A DNA stretch of 64,000 nucleotides from Streptosporangium becharense (GCF_014204985.1 NZ_JACHMP010000001.1:4092001-4156000), one strand, 5' to 3'. Numbered from the stretch's first letter, positions 16,958-27,671 are shown. Numbers and translations are program-made. Notes: a model not told the origin generated them from the sequence alone.

Positions 16958-18211
16958 ATGCATTCGCTTGTCAGGGGACGCCGGGGCGTCGCCGCGGTGA
17001 TGGCGGGCCTGGCCTGTTGTCTCGTCGCCGGCGCGGGGGCACCCGCCGGCGCCGTACCGGGGGCTCCAGGCCCGTCCGCCGACGAGGTCGCCGAGGCCAG
17101 GTCCGAGGCGCGTGAGCGTGACAGACGGCTCGGCGAGGTCACGGTCATGGCCGCCGAGGCGCAGGCCAGGCTGTCGGAACTGGCCGCCGAGGCCGAGAAG
17201 CTCGTCGAGGCGTACAACGGGGAGGTGGTCAGGACCGCCCGTGCCAAGGAGGCGTACGAGCAGGCGAACCTGAGGGCCGAGACGGCGCGGGCCGAGGTCG
17301 ACCTGGCCCGCCAGTCGGTGGTCGCGCTCGCCACGCAGAGCTACGGCAGCCTAGACATGACCCAGCCGATGATGGCCATCGCGGCCGACGGCGGCGGTGC
17401 CCAGGGCTACCTCCACCGGGCCAGCGTCCTGGCGCACATGGGCGGCGGGCAGGCCGAGACGCTCAACCGGCTGCGCGACTCCCAGGAGGTGCTCACCATC
17501 CTGAGCGGCCAGGCCGAGGACGCCTACGCCGAGCAGCGGGAGGCGCAGGAGCGCGCGGCCGAGGCCAAAAGGGCCGCCGAGGAGGCCGTGGCCGCGCAGG
17601 TCGCCGAGACCCGGCGGGTCCAGGAGGAGCAGGCGCGGCTGGAGAAGCTGGCCGACGCGGCCCGCGACACCGCCGAGCGGCTCGCCAGGCAGCGGGAGGA
17701 GGCGCTGGAGAAGGCCAGGGCCGCCGAGGAGAGCACCCGGTACCGCGGGTTGCAGGCGGTCGCGCTGCGGCGCGACACGGCGCGGATGCGCGTGGCGCAG
17801 GGGGCGTCCGTCTCACGCTGGGCGCTCAACGCGACGGCGCGCGCGTCTCGGGGCGACATCGCGGCGGACTGGGCGCTCACCCAGCTCGACAAGCCGTACG
17901 TGTGGGCGGCGGCCGGGCCCGGCGCCTACGACTGCTCCGGTCTGACCATGCGGGCCTGGGAGCAGGTCGGGGTCGGCCTGGACCACTGGACCGGCACCCA
18001 GTGGACCGCGGGCCCGCACGTGCGGCTGAGCGAGCTGCGCCGGGGCGACCTGCTGTTCTTCGGCGAGATCACCGGCAATCCCGGTGACATCCATCACGTG
18101 GGGATCTACATCGGCGAGGGGCTGATGGTGCACGCCCCGCAGACGGGGGACGTGGTCCGGGTCGCACCGATCTGGCGCAGAGACCTCGTCGGCGCGACCC
18201 GCCCCGCCTGA
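16958..18211 (+). CDS. Secreted NlpC/P60 peptidoglycan endopeptidase (RipA-like)
   Basis: The protein has 417 aa from ATG at 16958, with GGAGG at 16946-16950 (7-nt spacing favours this over the ATG at 16954). A signal peptide (~1-34) is followed by a long coiled coil (~40-280, Ala/Glu/Arg-rich) and a C-terminal NlpC/P60 domain. The catalytic Cys is in YDCSGL (Cys326), His in HHVGIY (~380), and a polar third residue follows at HAPQTGD. It should cleave the D-Glu to diamino-acid bond of peptidoglycan stem peptides during growth or division; the coiled coil is the usual inhibitory or targeting part. A paralogue lies at 45575-46624. Confidence 0.93.
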   Translation: MHSLVRGRRGVAAVMAGLACCLVAGAGAPAGAVPGAPGPSADEVAEARSEARERDRRLGEVTVMAAEAQARLSELAAEAEKLVEAYNGEVVRTARAKEAYEQANLRAETARAEVDLARQSVVALATQSYGSLDMTQPMMAIAADGGGAQGYLHRASVLAHMGGGQAETLNRLRDSQEVLTILSGQAEDAYAEQREAQERAAEAKRAAEEAVAAQVAETRRVQEEQARLEKLADAARDTAERLARQREEALEKARAAEESTRYRGLQAVALRRDTARMRVAQGASVSRWALNATARASRGDIAADWALTQLDKPYVWAAAGPGAYDCSGLTMRAWEQVGVGLDHWTGTQWTAGPHVRLSELRRGDLLFFGEITGNPGDIHHVGIYIGEGLMVHAPQTGDVVRVAPIWRRDLVGATRPA

Positions 18212-18228
18212 TGCCCGGCACCGGCCGC

Positions 18229-18262
18229 CCGGCCGGGACCCGGCTTCCCGGGTTCCGGCCGG
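18229..18262. terminator. Hairpin between convergent genes
   Basis: A 15-bp stem (14 of 15 matched) at 18229-18243 and 18248-18262 with a 4-nt loop sits between the NlpC/P60 stop and the convergent ppa stop. There is no U-tract, so it is a GC-rich terminator that could serve both strands. Confidence 0.6.
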
Positions 18263-18291
18263 ACTTCCGCACCGGGCCGGCGGGCCGGGGC

Positions 18292-18789
18292 TCAGTGCTT
18301 GCCGTGCCCCTGCTCCTCGGCGCGCTTGACGGACCGCGCGATCTCCTCCTCGGCCTCGACCCGGCCGACCCAGTTGGCGCCCTCGACGGACTTGCCGGGC
18401 TCAAGGTCCTTGTAGACCTCGAAGAAGTGCTGGATCTCCAGGCGGTCGAACTCCGGCACGTGGTGGATGTCGCGGATGTGCTCCATCCGGGGGTCGGTGG
18501 CCGGGACGCACAGGACCTTGTCGTCGCCGCCCTTCTCGTCCGTCATGCGGAACATGCCGACCGCGCGGCACTTGATCAGGCAGCCGGGGAAGGTCGGCTC
18601 CTGCAGCAGCACCAGGGCGTCGAGGGGGTCGCCGTCCTCGCCGAGGGTGTCTTCGATGAAGCCGTAGTCGGCGGGGTACTGCGTGGAGGTGAAGAGCATC
18701 CGGTCGAGCCGGATGCGGCCCGTCTCGTGGTCCACCTCGTACTTGTTCCGTTGCCCCTTGGGAATCTCAACGAGAACGTCGAACTCCAC
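18292..18789 (-). CDS. ppa: Inorganic pyrophosphatase
   Basis: The protein has 165 aa from GTG at 18789, with GGAGG upstream; the long upstream frame is an artefact of the opposite strand. It is a family I soluble pyrophosphatase: [13 protein letters not shown] near the N-terminus, the metal-binding signature [10 protein letters not shown] (~residues 52-61), and [12 protein letters not shown] at the C-terminus. It hydrolyses pyrophosphate to phosphate in the cytoplasm, pulling biosynthetic reactions forward. It is divergent from dacB, which is the usual actinobacterial arrangement. Confidence 0.98.
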   Translation of the reverse strand: MEFDVLVEIPKGQRNKYEVDHETGRIRLDRMLFTSTQYPADYGFIEDTLGEDGDPLDALVLLQEPTFPGCLIKCRAVGMFRMTDEKGGDDKVLCVPATDPRMEHIRDIHHVPEFDRLEIQHFFEVYKDLEPGKSVEGANWVGRVEAEEEIARSVKRAEEQGHGKH

Positions 18790-18891
18790 CGCGGTTCCTC
18801 CGCTCAGGCCCCCGGGCACCCCCGGTTGGGCGTTAATGTCTCGTAGGCGTTGATGCCTTCTGGATACCGATGATGAGAGGTCGGCGACGTC

Positions 18892-20274
18892 ATGCGGCAC
18901 GAGCGGTGGGTGGCCTTGGTCACTCTCGTCTTGCTGCAGATGTTCGTCGTCGCGGCCGGCGCCCACCTGCTCACCAGCAACCTGCTGGACGAGAAGAAGA
19001 AGCCTGAGCCGGTCGCGTCGGCCGGACCGCCCCCCGTCCCGGTCGTCACCGCGGGTCCGGTGCTGGCCGCGGGGGGGAACGGACCTCTCCCTGCCAAGGG
19101 TACTTTGGCCGGGCGGTTGACCGCGGCGCTGGGTGACCCGGCGCTGGGCGACAGCGTCGGGGGCGTGGTTCTCGACGCCGAGACGGGTGCCACGTTGTTC
19201 GACGGCGGCGCCGCGACGGCCATCACGCCCGCCTCCACCACCAAGGTCGTGACCTCGGTCGCCGCGCTGGCCTCGCTGGGCCCCGACGCCAGGCTGAGCA
19301 CCCGCGTGGTGCGTGGCGCGTCGCCCGGCTCGATCATCCTGGTCGGGGGCGGCGATCCCACCCTGGCGGGCCCCGGGGCCCGGACGGACCAGGTCTACCC
19401 CAGGCCCGCCTCGCTGACCGTCCTGGCCTCCCGCACGGCCAAGGCGCTGAAGGCGGCGGGGCTCACCAAGGTGACCGCGGCCTACGACGACACCCTCTAC
19501 ACCGGTCCGCGCACCGCCTCCACGTGGAAGCCGGGTTACGTGCCCGAGGGCAGCGTGGCACCCGTCACGGCGCTGATGATCAACTCGGGCAAGGTCTCCC
19601 CGGGCGGCCACAGCCGGGTCTCCGACCCCTCCCGCACGGCGTACGTGGCGTTCGTGTCACTGCTGCGGAAGTACGGGATCTCGGTCTCCGGGTCCGCCGC
19701 GCGGGCCAAGGCCCCGGCCGGTGCTCAGGAGATCGCCCGGGTCGACTCCGCGCCGGTCTACGCCCTGGTCGAGCGGGCTCTGACGCTCAGCGACAACGAC
19801 CTGTCGGAGGCCCTGGCCAGGCAGGTGGCGCTCAAGGAGGGCGAGCCCGCGTCCTTCGACGGCGGTGCGGCGGCCGTCGGCAAGGTCCTCTCCCGGCTCG
19901 GTGCCGCCTCCGGGATCACGGTCCACGACGGCAGCGGGCTGTCGCCGAAGAACCGCATCACCCCCCAGGCCCTGGCCCATCTGGTCGCGGTGGCGGCCTC
20001 CCCGGCCAACCCGCGGCTGCATCCGGCGATCAGCGGCATGCCCGTCGCCGGTTTCACCGGCACCCTGGGGCACCGCTTCGGCAGAAGCCACTCCGCCTAC
20101 GGACTGGTCCGCGCCAAGACGGGCACGCTGGACGGGGTCAGCGCGCTGGCCGGAACGACCACCACCAGGGGCGGCCGGCTGGTGACCTTCGCCTTCATGG
20201 CGGACGACGTCCCGTCCGGCCCGCAGGCCGAGGCGGCGCTCGACCGGCTCGCCGCGCTGGTGGCCGCCGGCTGA
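18892..20274 (+). CDS. dacB: D-alanyl-D-alanine carboxypeptidase/endopeptidase (PBP4 type)
   Basis: The protein has 460 aa from ATG at 18892. The N-terminal hydrophobic segment (residues ~7-28) exports or anchors it. S13-family motifs are present: SxxK in PASTTKV (Ser115, Lys118), SxN in [11 protein letters not shown], and KTG at ~409-411 ([11 protein letters not shown]). It removes the terminal D-Ala from peptidoglycan stems or cuts cross-links in the outer wall. It is the first gene of the dacB - metalloprotease - tilS - hpt - ftsH - fol group. Confidence 0.95.
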   Translation: MRHERWVALVTLVLLQMFVVAAGAHLLTSNLLDEKKKPEPVASAGPPPVPVVTAGPVLAAGGNGPLPAKGTLAGRLTAALGDPALGDSVGGVVLDAETGATLFDGGAATAITPASTTKVVTSVAALASLGPDARLSTRVVRGASPGSIILVGGGDPTLAGPGARTDQVYPRPASLTVLASRTAKALKAAGLTKVTAAYDDTLYTGPRTASTWKPGYVPEGSVAPVTALMINSGKVSPGGHSRVSDPSRTAYVAFVSLLRKYGISVSGSAARAKAPAGAQEIARVDSAPVYALVERALTLSDNDLSEALARQVALKEGEPASFDGGAAAVGKVLSRLGAASGITVHDGSGLSPKNRITPQALAHLVAVAASPANPRLHPAISGMPVAGFTGTLGHRFGRSHSAYGLVRAKTGTLDGVSALAGTTTTRGGRLVTFAFMADDVPSGPQAEAALDRLAALVAAG

Positions 20275-20325
20275 TCATCCGGTTGGGGTGCGCGACCCGG
20301 GGGGAGAGCACGTACGGTGGACGGT

Positions 20326-21420
20326 ATGCAGGTGATCGACTGGGATCTTGCCGTAGCGACCGGAACGCGCCTGGTGCGCCCCGGGCCGCAAGTGAGCCGA
20401 GAGGAGGCACGGCAGGCCGTCGCCGATCTGCGGCGGCTCTCGCGCGAGGCCGAGGGGCACGTCCGCGAGTTCACCCGGATCGACACCGAGACCGCGCCGC
20501 AGCCGGCGACGATCGTCGACAGGCCGGGCTGGATCAGGGCCAACGTCGACGGTTTCCGGGTGGTGCTGGAGCCGCTGACCGAGCGGATGGCCGCCCGGCG
20601 CGACCAGACGCCGGCGATCGTGAGCGCCGTCGGCTCGCGTGTCACCGGGGTCGAGGTCGGCGCGGTGCTGGCCTTCCTCGCCTCTCGCGTCCTCGGGCAG
20701 TACGAGCTGTTCCTGCCGCCCGACCCGACGGGTCAGGCGCCCGCGGGCCGCCTCACGCTGGTCGCGCCCAACATCGTCAACGCGGAGCAGGAGCTCAACG
20801 TCCACCCCCGTGACTTCCGCCTGTGGGTCTGCCTGCACGAGGAGACCCACCGCGTGCAGTTCACCGGGGTGCCCTGGCTGCGCGAGTACATCCGCTCGCA
20901 GATGACCGAGTTCCTGCTCGCCTCCGACATCGACCTGCCCGCACTGCTCAACCGTCTCCGCTCGGCCGCCGACACGGTCGCCGAGGTGGTCAGGGGCGGT
21001 GAGGGCAACCTCATCGACGCGATCCAGACGCCTGAGCAGAAGGAGATCCTCGACCGGCTCACCGCGGTGATGACCCTGGTCGAGGGCCACGGCGACTACG
21101 TGATGGACGCCGTCGGCCCGTCGGTGGTCCCCTCGGTGGCCGACATCCGCGCCAAGTTCCACCACCGCCGCGAGGGCGGCTCCCGTCTCGACCGCACGAT
21201 CCGCAGGCTGCTCGGCCTCGACCTGAAGATGCGCCAGTACGCCGAGGGGTCGGCCTTCGTCCGCACGGTCGTCGAACGGTCGGGCATCGACGGTTTCAAC
21301 AGGGTTTGGGCCTCGCCGCAGAACCTCCCCACGCAGGAGGAGATCAGCCGGCCCGAACGCTGGATCGCCAGGATCGACGGCGCTCCGGCCCTCCCGGGAG
21401 CGAACGGCGCCACCGGCTGA
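20326..21420 (+). CDS. Zinc-dependent metalloprotease-like protein (DUF2342)
   Basis: The protein has 364 aa from ATG at 20326; GTG at 20317 is the alternative. HEETH at residues 171-175 within LHEETHRVQF is a zincin HExxH motif, and a conserved downstream segment (EGHGDYVMDAVG) supplies a likely third ligand (Glu). It belongs to the actinobacterial DUF2342 family, annotated as zinc-dependent metalloprotease or F420-associated hydrolase. No substrate is established to my knowledge. There is no signal peptide. It is 51 bp downstream of dacB and upstream of tilS, a conserved position. Confidence 0.88.
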   Translation: MQVIDWDLAVATGTRLVRPGPQVSREEARQAVADLRRLSREAEGHVREFTRIDTETAPQPATIVDRPGWIRANVDGFRVVLEPLTERMAARRDQTPAIVSAVGSRVTGVEVGAVLAFLASRVLGQYELFLPPDPTGQAPAGRLTLVAPNIVNAEQELNVHPRDFRLWVCLHEETHRVQFTGVPWLREYIRSQMTEFLLASDIDLPALLNRLRSAADTVAEVVRGGEGNLIDAIQTPEQKEILDRLTAVMTLVEGHGDYVMDAVGPSVVPSVADIRAKFHHRREGGSRLDRTIRRLLGLDLKMRQYAEGSAFVRTVVERSGIDGFNRVWASPQNLPTQEEISRPERWIARIDGAPALPGANGATG

Positions 21421-21574
21421 CGGTGACGCCGCCGACTGCCGGGGCGGCGCCACCGGCCGGCGGGAGCTTCGCCGGTTGACCGGAGTGGCGCCACAGCCCG
21501 AAGGGTGACGCCGCCGGCGAAGTGGTGGCGTCACCGGCCGGTCGCGGTTCCGGCGCTCCGGCCGAGGCCGGAGA

Positions 21575-22624
21575 ATGGCGGGCATGGGCCCGCATCCCGC
21601 CGTCGCCGACGTCCGCCGCGCGGTGCGGCACGCGCTGGGCGACCTGCGGCCGGGTGATCTCGTGCTGGTCGCGTGCAGTGGCGGCGCCGACTCCCTGGCC
21701 CTGGCCGCCGCGCTGGGTTTCCACGCGTCCCGGGCGGGGTTGCGCGCCGGCCTGCTGACCGTCGACCACGGTCTCCAGGAGGGCTCCGCCGGCCGGGCCG
21801 CCGAGGTCGTGCGGTTGGCGCCCGCGCTGGCGCTCGGCCTCGCCGAGGCGCTGACCGTCTCCGTCGGCGCCGGCGGCGGGCCCGAGGACGCGGCCCGGCG
21901 GGCCAGGTACGCGGCGCTGTCGCGGGCGGCGGAACGGCTCGGGGCGGCGGCGGTGCTCCTCGGGCACACCAGGGACGACCAGGCGGAGACCGTGCTGCTC
22001 CGGCTGGCCAGGGGGAGCGGCACCAGGTCGCTGGCCGGGATGCCCGCCCGGAACGGGGTCTACCGGCGGCCGTTGCTGGGGCTCGGCCGGGCGACGACCG
22101 TGGCGGCCTGCGCGGCGCTCGGGCTGACGCCGTGGGACGATCCGCACAACCTCGACCCCCGCTACACCCGGGTCCGGGTCCGGGAGCGTCTGCTGCCGGC
22201 CCTGGAGCGTGAGCTCGGCCCCGGTGTCGCCGAGGCTCTGGCCAGGACCGCCGACCTGTGCCGGGACGACGCCGACGCGCTCGACTCCTGGGCCGGCGCG
22301 GCCTACGCCCGCGCGGTCCTGACCGGGGTGGACGCGCCGGATTGCGCTCTTAGCGATATCGATCCCGACGCCGTGGTGGTGCGCGTGGCCGTGGAGGGGC
22401 TCGTGGATCTACCCGCCGCCGTGCGGCGGCGGGTGCTGCGCAGGGCCGCGGTCGAGGCGGGGGCTCCACCGGGCACCCTGTCGGCGGCGCACGTCCTCCA
22501 GGTCGACCGCCTGGTCACCGAGTGGCGGGGGCAGCGGCGGATCGAGGTGACCGGGGGGGTCGGCGTGGTCCGGCGATATGGCACCCTGATATTCGCCAGA
22601 CAGCCAGCAAGCCCCGTCTCGTAA
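21575..22624 (+). CDS. tilS: tRNA(Ile)-lysidine synthetase
   Basis: The protein has 349 aa from ATG at 21575; ATG at 21584 has an equally plausible ribosome-binding distance. The PP-loop SGGADS (residues ~35-40) binds [12 protein letters not shown] and [15 protein letters not shown] are family hallmarks. It converts C34 of the AUA-reading tRNA-Ile to lysidine, an essential step in decoding. The C-terminal substrate-binding domain is short, as in other actinobacteria. It is followed by hpt after 11 bp. Confidence 0.96.
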   Translation: MAGMGPHPAVADVRRAVRHALGDLRPGDLVLVACSGGADSLALAAALGFHASRAGLRAGLLTVDHGLQEGSAGRAAEVVRLAPALALGLAEALTVSVGAGGGPEDAARRARYAALSRAAERLGAAAVLLGHTRDDQAETVLLRLARGSGTRSLAGMPARNGVYRRPLLGLGRATTVAACAALGLTPWDDPHNLDPRYTRVRVRERLLPALERELGPGVAEALARTADLCRDDADALDSWAGAAYARAVLTGVDAPDCALSDIDPDAVVVRVAVEGLVDLPAAVRRRVLRRAAVEAGAPPGTLSAAHVLQVDRLVTEWRGQRRIEVTGGVGVVRRYGTLIFARQPASPVS

Positions 22625-22635
22625 GGAAATCCCAG

Positions 22636-23193
22636 GTGGACGCAGCCGACATGGGCAAGGATCTCGCGAAGGTCCTCATCCCCGAGGAAGAGCTCCAGGC
22701 CAAGATCAAGGAGCTCGCGAGCCGGATAGACGAAGACTACGCGGGCAAGGAACTGCTGATCGTGGGCGTGCTGAAGGGTGCGGTCATGGTCATGGCGGAC
22801 CTGGCGAGGGCACTGCACGTGCCGGTCCAGATGGACTGGATGGCCGTGTCGTCCTACGGCGCCGGCACCAGGTCGTCCGGTGTCGTCCGGGTGCTGAAGG
22901 ATCTCGACACCGACATCGCCGGCCGCCACGTGCTGGTCGTCGAGGACATCATCGACTCCGGCCTGACCCTGTCGTGGCTGGTGCACAACCTGAAGTCGCG
23001 CAACCCGGCCTCGGTGGAGATCTGCACCGCGCTGCGCAAGCCCGACGCGATCAAAGTCCCGATCGATGTGAAGTACGTCGGTTTTGACATTCCCAACGAG
23101 TTTGTGATCGGTTACGGGCTCGACTACGCCGAGCAGTACCGCAATCTTCCCTTCATCGGAACTCTCGCGCCGCACGTGTACGGAGCAGGCTGA
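22636..23193 (+). CDS. hpt: Hypoxanthine phosphoribosyltransferase
   Basis: The protein has 185 aa from GTG at 22636, with AAGGA 8 nt upstream; ATG at 22651 is the alternative. The PRPP-binding motif is VLVVEDIIDSGLTL (~residues 97-110), and GVLKGAVMVMADL is the pyrophosphate loop. It salvages hypoxanthine and guanine to IMP and GMP in the cytoplasm. The tilS-hpt-ftsH order is conserved widely in Gram-positive bacteria. Confidence 0.97.
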   Translation: MDAADMGKDLAKVLIPEEELQAKIKELASRIDEDYAGKELLIVGVLKGAVMVMADLARALHVPVQMDWMAVSSYGAGTRSSGVVRVLKDLDTDIAGRHVLVVEDIIDSGLTLSWLVHNLKSRNPASVEICTALRKPDAIKVPIDVKYVGFDIPNEFVIGYGLDYAEQYRNLPFIGTLAPHVYGAG

Positions 23194-23473
23194 AAAGTAC
23201 GCCCTGGGCGAAGCGGGCCATTCCCGGAGGCGACATTGTCGGCAGTGGCGGGGAACACGGACCTACTTGACGTACGTTGGTAGGGCAGAGCCGGTGCTGT
23301 CGGAGCAGTTACCCTGCGCGCCACGCCGGTGTACCTTCGGACGACCGAAGAGGTGGCCCCCCGCCGTCTCTGGGTAGTCAGTTGGAGCGGTTAGGGATAC
23401 CGCGAGCCCCGGGGCGACCCGGGGTTGCAGGCCATGGTCAGGAAGGGACGGGCCCGCCGGGGTTCCGCATCGG
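23194..23473. other. Intergenic leader of ftsH
   Basis: No gene is evident. A TTGACG hexamer at 23267-23272 is a possible -35 element, but I could not place a good -10 at the right distance. The region probably carries the ftsH promoter and 5' leader. Confidence 0.4.
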
Positions 23474-25471
23474 ATGGATCTCAAGCGATTTACACGTGGG
23501 CCACTGCTGTGGATCCTGGGCATCGTCGTGCTTCTCCTGCTCGTCACGACGATGTGGGGCAGCGAGGGCAACTTCGAGAAGACCGACACCTCAAAGATCA
23601 TCACTTGGATCGATGAGGGCAAGGTCTCCAACGCCAAGATCATCGACAAGGATCAGCGCATCGAGGTCACCCTGACCGACAAGAAGCGCTACTACTCCTC
23701 ATGGGTGTCGGGGCAGGGCGTCCAGCTCACCGACCGCCTGGAGACCGCAGCCAAGGGTGGCAAGCTCGCGCAGGGCTACACCGTCGACGTGCCGAAGGAG
23801 AACTTCCTCCTCAGCCTCCTGGTGAGCTTCCTGCCGATCGTCATCATCGTGCTGATCTTCCTGTTCATCATGAACCAGATGCAGGGCGGCGGCTCGCGGG
23901 TGATGAACTTCGGCAAGTCGAAGGCCAAGCTCATCACCAAGGACACCCCCAAGACCACCTTCGCCGACGTCGCGGGTGCCGATGAGGCCATCGAGGAGCT
24001 CCAGGAGATCAAGGAGTTCCTCCAGGCCCCGGCCAAGTTCCAGGCGATCGGCGCCAAGATCCCCAAGGGCGTCCTGCTGTACGGCCCGCCCGGAACCGGT
24101 AAGACCCTGCTCGCCAGGGCCGTCGCCGGTGAGGCCGGGGTGCCGTTCTACTCGATCTCCGGTTCCGACTTCGTCGAGATGTTCGTGGGTGTCGGCGCCT
24201 CGCGTGTCCGCGACCTGTTCGAGCAGGCGAAGGCGAACGCCCCGGCGATCATCTTCATCGACGAGATAGACGCGGTGGGCCGCCACCGCGGCGCCGGGCT
24301 CGGCGGCGGTCACGACGAGCGCGAGCAGACGCTGAACCAGCTGCTGGTCGAGATGGACGGCTTCGACGTCAAGGGCGGCGTGATCCTGATCGCCGCGACC
24401 AACCGGCCCGACATCCTCGACCCGGCGTTGCTCCGTCCCGGCCGCTTCGACCGCCAGGTCACCGTCGACCGCCCCGACCTGGAGGGTCGCAAGGGCATCC
24501 TCCGGGTGCACGGTCGCGGCAAGCCGTTCGACGAGAGCGTCGACCTCGACGTCATCGCCCGCCGCACCCCCGGCTTCACCGGTGCCGACCTGGCCAACGT
24601 CATCAACGAGGCGGCGCTGCTCACCGCCCGCGCCGACCAGAAGCTGATCACGATGGAGACCCTGGAGGAGTCCATCGACCGGGTGATGGCCGGTCCCGAG
24701 CGCAAGACCCGGGTCATGTCGGACCAGGAGAAGAAGATCATCGCGTACCACGAGGGCGGTCACGCCCTGGTCGCGCACGCGCTGCCCAACTCCGACCCGG
24801 TCCACAAGATCACGATCCTGTCCCGCGGCCGCGCTCTCGGCTACACGATGACGCTGCCGATGGAGGACAAGTTCCTCGCGACCCGCTCGGAGATGACGGA
24901 CCAGCTCGCGATGCTGCTCGGCGGCCGCACGGCGGAGGAGCTCGTCTTCCACGAGCCCACCACCGGCGCCTCCAACGACATCGAGAAGGCCACCTCCATC
25001 GCCCGCCGCATGGTCACCGAGTACGGCATGAGCGAGCAGCTCGGCGCCCGCAAGTTCGGCACCGGCAACGGTGAGGTCTTCCTCGGCCGTGAGATGGGCC
25101 ACGAGCGCGACTACTCCGAGAAGATCGCCTCCACGATCGACGAGGAGGTCCGCCGCCTCATCGAGAGCGCGCACGACCAGGCGTGGGAGATCCTCGTGGA
25201 GTACCGCGACGTGCTCGACAACCTGGTGCTGGAGCTCATGGAGAAGGAGACCCTCTCCCGTGACCAGGTGCTCCAGATCTTCGCTCCGGTGGTCGTCCGG
25301 GAGAAGCGTCCCTCCTACTCGGGTTACGGCAAGCGGCTGCCCTCCAACCGGCCGCCGATCCTGACGCCGAAGGAGCAGTCCGGAAACGGCTCGATCCCCT
25401 CGGGCGCCGGCAACGGCGCGCTGCCGAGAGGCGCGGCCCACCCCGACTCCGCTCCCAAAGACGGCAACTGA
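23474..25471 (+). CDS. ftsH: ATP-dependent membrane metalloprotease FtsH
   Basis: The protein has 665 aa from ATG at 23474; no strong ribosome-binding site was seen, but the start matches the family N-terminus (MDLKRF). Two membrane helices at ~10-27 and ~111-134 enclose a small extracytoplasmic domain. The AAA domain has Walker A GPPGTGKT (204-211), Walker B IIFIDE (259-264) and the arginine finger in RPGRFDR (321-327). The zinc protease site is HEGGH (426-430). It degrades misassembled membrane proteins and some cytoplasmic regulators. The C-terminal ~50 residues are a disordered Gly/Pro/Ser-rich tail. folE starts 2 bp after the stop. Confidence 0.98.
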   Translation: MDLKRFTRGPLLWILGIVVLLLLVTTMWGSEGNFEKTDTSKIITWIDEGKVSNAKIIDKDQRIEVTLTDKKRYYSSWVSGQGVQLTDRLETAAKGGKLAQGYTVDVPKENFLLSLLVSFLPIVIIVLIFLFIMNQMQGGGSRVMNFGKSKAKLITKDTPKTTFADVAGADEAIEELQEIKEFLQAPAKFQAIGAKIPKGVLLYGPPGTGKTLLARAVAGEAGVPFYSISGSDFVEMFVGVGASRVRDLFEQAKANAPAIIFIDEIDAVGRHRGAGLGGGHDEREQTLNQLLVEMDGFDVKGGVILIAATNRPDILDPALLRPGRFDRQVTVDRPDLEGRKGILRVHGRGKPFDESVDLDVIARRTPGFTGADLANVINEAALLTARADQKLITMETLEESIDRVMAGPERKTRVMSDQEKKIIAYHEGGHALVAHALPNSDPVHKITILSRGRALGYTMTLPMEDKFLATRSEMTDQLAMLLGGRTAEELVFHEPTTGASNDIEKATSIARRMVTEYGMSEQLGARKFGTGNGEVFLGREMGHERDYSEKIASTIDEEVRRLIESAHDQAWEILVEYRDVLDNLVLELMEKETLSRDQVLQIFAPVVVREKRPSYSGYGKRLPSNRPPILTPKEQSGNGSIPSGAGNGALPRGAAHPDSAPKDGN

Positions 25472-25473
25472 CG

Positions 25474-26055
25474 GTGAGTGCCAAGCCGCTCCAGGTCGAC
25501 ACGGCCCGGCTGGAGAAAGCGGTCCGCGAGATCCTCATCGCCATCGGTGAGGATCCGGACCGCGACGGTCTCCAGGAGACCCCGGCCCGTGTCGCCCGTG
25601 CCTACGCCGAGCAGTTCGCGGGTCTCGGGCAGACCCCGGAGGACGTCCTGACCACGGTCTTCGACGTCGACCACGACGAGATGGTGCTCGTCCGCGACAT
25701 CGAGGTCTACTCGACGTGCGAGCACCACCTCGTCCCGTTCCACGGGGTCGCCCACGTCGGTTACATCCCGAACGAGAAAGGGCAGGTCACCGGCCTGTCC
25801 AAGCTCGCCCGCCTCGTCGACGTGTTCGCCCGGCGTCCCCAGGTGCAGGAACGGATGACCTCGCAGATCGCCGACGCGCTCATGCGCGTGCTGGAGCCGC
25901 GCGGGGTCATCGTCGTGGTCGAGTGCGAGCACCTCTGCATGACCATGCGGGGGGTTCGCAAACCCGGCGCGAAGACCATCACCTCGGCGGTGCGCGGAGA
26001 CTTCCGCAGCAGCGACAAGACCAGGGCCGAAGCCATGGCCCTGATCATTCGCTGA
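25474..26055 (+). CDS. folE: GTP cyclohydrolase I
   Basis: The protein has 193 aa from GTG at 25474, essentially abutting ftsH. The zinc ligands are in [12 protein letters not shown] and in [30 protein letters not shown] is the family signature. It converts GTP to 7,8-dihydroneopterin triphosphate, the first step of tetrahydrofolate synthesis. It is probably co-transcribed with ftsH. The next folate gene, folP, is 330 bp away and may have its own promoter. Confidence 0.98.
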   Translation: MSAKPLQVDTARLEKAVREILIAIGEDPDRDGLQETPARVARAYAEQFAGLGQTPEDVLTTVFDVDHDEMVLVRDIEVYSTCEHHLVPFHGVAHVGYIPNEKGQVTGLSKLARLVDVFARRPQVQERMTSQIADALMRVLEPRGVIVVVECEHLCMTMRGVRKPGAKTITSAVRGDFRSSDKTRAEAMALIIR

Positions 26056-26385
26056 CCTCCGGGGTGCGTGTCCCGAACCGGATGGTTTTGCTGCGGCATG
26101 TATCGACGCGCAGTAGTGTGTTCGGTACGCCGGGTGAATGGTCACTCCGGAGGTTCCGAGAGGTCGCGACCGGCACGGCGTGATCGTCACCGCCGGGCGG
26201 GCGGAGGCGGATGGAGGAGAAGACATGGCAGCCAGCGCCTCCCAGCGCCGTGCCGACCGGCGCCCGCCCGCCCCGTGACGGGCGTTCCGCCCCGCCCCGC
26301 CGGAAGGATGGGCGTTCCGATTCGTTATCCCGCAAGCCCGACCCGCGAGACGGGGGGACGACAGGTAGCGCCTAGGCTTGTCGGC
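26056..26385. other. Gap between folE and folP
   Basis: The frame preceding folP is open but arginine-rich and unlike any protein I know. No RNA structure was recognised. The sequence around 26088-26120 (ttgctg … tagtgt) is slightly AT-richer and could hold the folP promoter. Confidence 0.4.
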
Positions 26386-27237
26386 ATGACTACGTGGCGT
26401 GTTCCGGGGCTGCCCGATCCGGGCCGGTGCCTTGTGATGGGCGTGGTCAACGTGACTCCCGACTCCTTCTCCGACGGCGGCCGGTGGTTCGACCCGGACG
26501 CGGCCGTGCGGCACGGCCTGGAGCTGGTCGAGCAGGGGGCCGACATCGTCGACGTGGGCGGCGAGTCGACCAGGCCCGGGGCGGCCCGGGTCACCCTCGA
26601 GGAGGAGCTGGCCAGGGTCGAGCCGGTCATCCGCCGGCTGAGCCGCGAAGGCGTGACGGTGAGCGTCGACACCATGCGGGCCGAGGTGGCCGAGGCGGCC
26701 GTGGCGGCCGGGGCCCGGCTGGTCAACGACGTCAGCGGCGGGCTGGCCGATCCGGAGATGCCCAGGGTGGTGGCCGCCTCCGGAGTGCCGTACGTGGTGA
26801 TGCACTGGCGCGGCCACAGCCACACCATGGAACGCCGGGCCGTGTACGGCGACGTGGTGACGGAGGTGCGTGAGGAGCTCGCCAAGCGGGTCGCCTCCGT
26901 GCTGTCCGAGGGGGTGGCCGAGGAGCAGATCGTCCTCGACCCCGGGCTGGGCTTCTCCAAGAACCCCGAGCACAACTGGGCCCTGCTCGCGGGTGTCGAC
27001 CAGCTCGCCGAGTTGGGTCATCCGCTCCTCATCGGGGCCTCGCGGAAGCGTTTCCTGGGCCGGCTGCTCGCCGGTCCGGACGGCACCCCGCGTCCTTTCA
27101 ACCGCAGTGACGACGCCACGCTCGCCGTGACCGCGCTCGCCGCGTACGCGGGCGCGTGGTGTGTGCGCGTGCACGACGTGCGCCCGAACGCGGATGCCGT
27201 CCGGGTGGCCGCCGCAGTCCAGGGAGCGAGAGCATGA
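26386..27237 (+). CDS. folP: Dihydropteroate synthase
   Basis: The protein has 283 aa from ATG at 26386. Signature motifs are MGVVNVTPDSFSDGG, DVGGESTRPGA, NDVSGG and IGASRKRFLG. It joins 4-aminobenzoate to the dihydropterin pyrophosphate made by FolK, and it is the sulfonamide target. Its stop overlaps the start of the NTF2-like gene (ATGA), so the two are translationally coupled. Confidence 0.98.
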   Translation: MTTWRVPGLPDPGRCLVMGVVNVTPDSFSDGGRWFDPDAAVRHGLELVEQGADIVDVGGESTRPGAARVTLEEELARVEPVIRRLSREGVTVSVDTMRAEVAEAAVAAGARLVNDVSGGLADPEMPRVVAASGVPYVVMHWRGHSHTMERRAVYGDVVTEVREELAKRVASVLSEGVAEEQIVLDPGLGFSKNPEHNWALLAGVDQLAELGHPLLIGASRKRFLGRLLAGPDGTPRPFNRSDDATLAVTALAAYAGAWCVRVHDVRPNADAVRVAAAVQGARA

Positions 27238-27671
27238 GCGTCGACACCACCGCCGTCGAAACGGTCAACCAGGAGTTCTACACCGCCATCGAGAACGCCG
27301 ATCTCGACCGGATGACCGAGATCTGGGCCGACGACGCCGACGGTGAGCAGGTCAGCTGCGTGCATCCCGGGTGGCCGATCGTGAGCGGGCGCCAGGAGGT
27401 GCTGCGTTCGTGGGCGCTCATCATGGCCAACACGCCCTACATCCAGTTCGTGCTCACCGACGTGCGGGTCATGGTCCTGGGCGACGTCGCCGTCCTCACC
27501 TGTGAGGAGAACATCCTCACCGCTGGTGACGAAGGTGAGGCCAGCTTCGCGGCGGGCAAGGTGGTGGCGAGCAACACCTTCATCAGGACGTCGGCGGGGT
27601 GGCGGCTCTGGCTGCACCACGGTTCGCCCGTGTTGCAGGGGGACGACGACGAGGAAGAGGAAGCCGCGTGA
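27234..27671 (+). CDS. NTF2-like (SnoaL-type) protein in the folate operon
   Basis: The protein has 145 aa from ATG at 27234, overlapping the folP stop by 4 bp. The helix-strand pattern (VETVNQEFYTAIENADLDRM … VLRSWALIM … WRLWLHHGSPV) is that of NTF2-like/SnoaL small barrels, with a Glu/Asp-rich tail. Such proteins bind small ligands or act as isomerases; no catalytic pair is obvious. Its coupling on both sides (folP stop, folB start) suggests a role in folate synthesis or binding of a pterin. That role is inference from position only. Confidence 0.85.
   Translation: MSVDTTAVETVNQEFYTAIENADLDRMTEIWADDADGEQVSCVHPGWPIVSGRQEVLRSWALIMANTPYIQFVLTDVRVMVLGDVAVLTCEENILTAGDEGEASFAAGKVVASNTFIRTSAGWRLWLHHGSPVLQGDDDEEEEAA

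Noticed and set aside
23699..25441. 580-codon minus-strand frame opposite ftsH
   Set aside because: Antisense shadow of a highly conserved gene.
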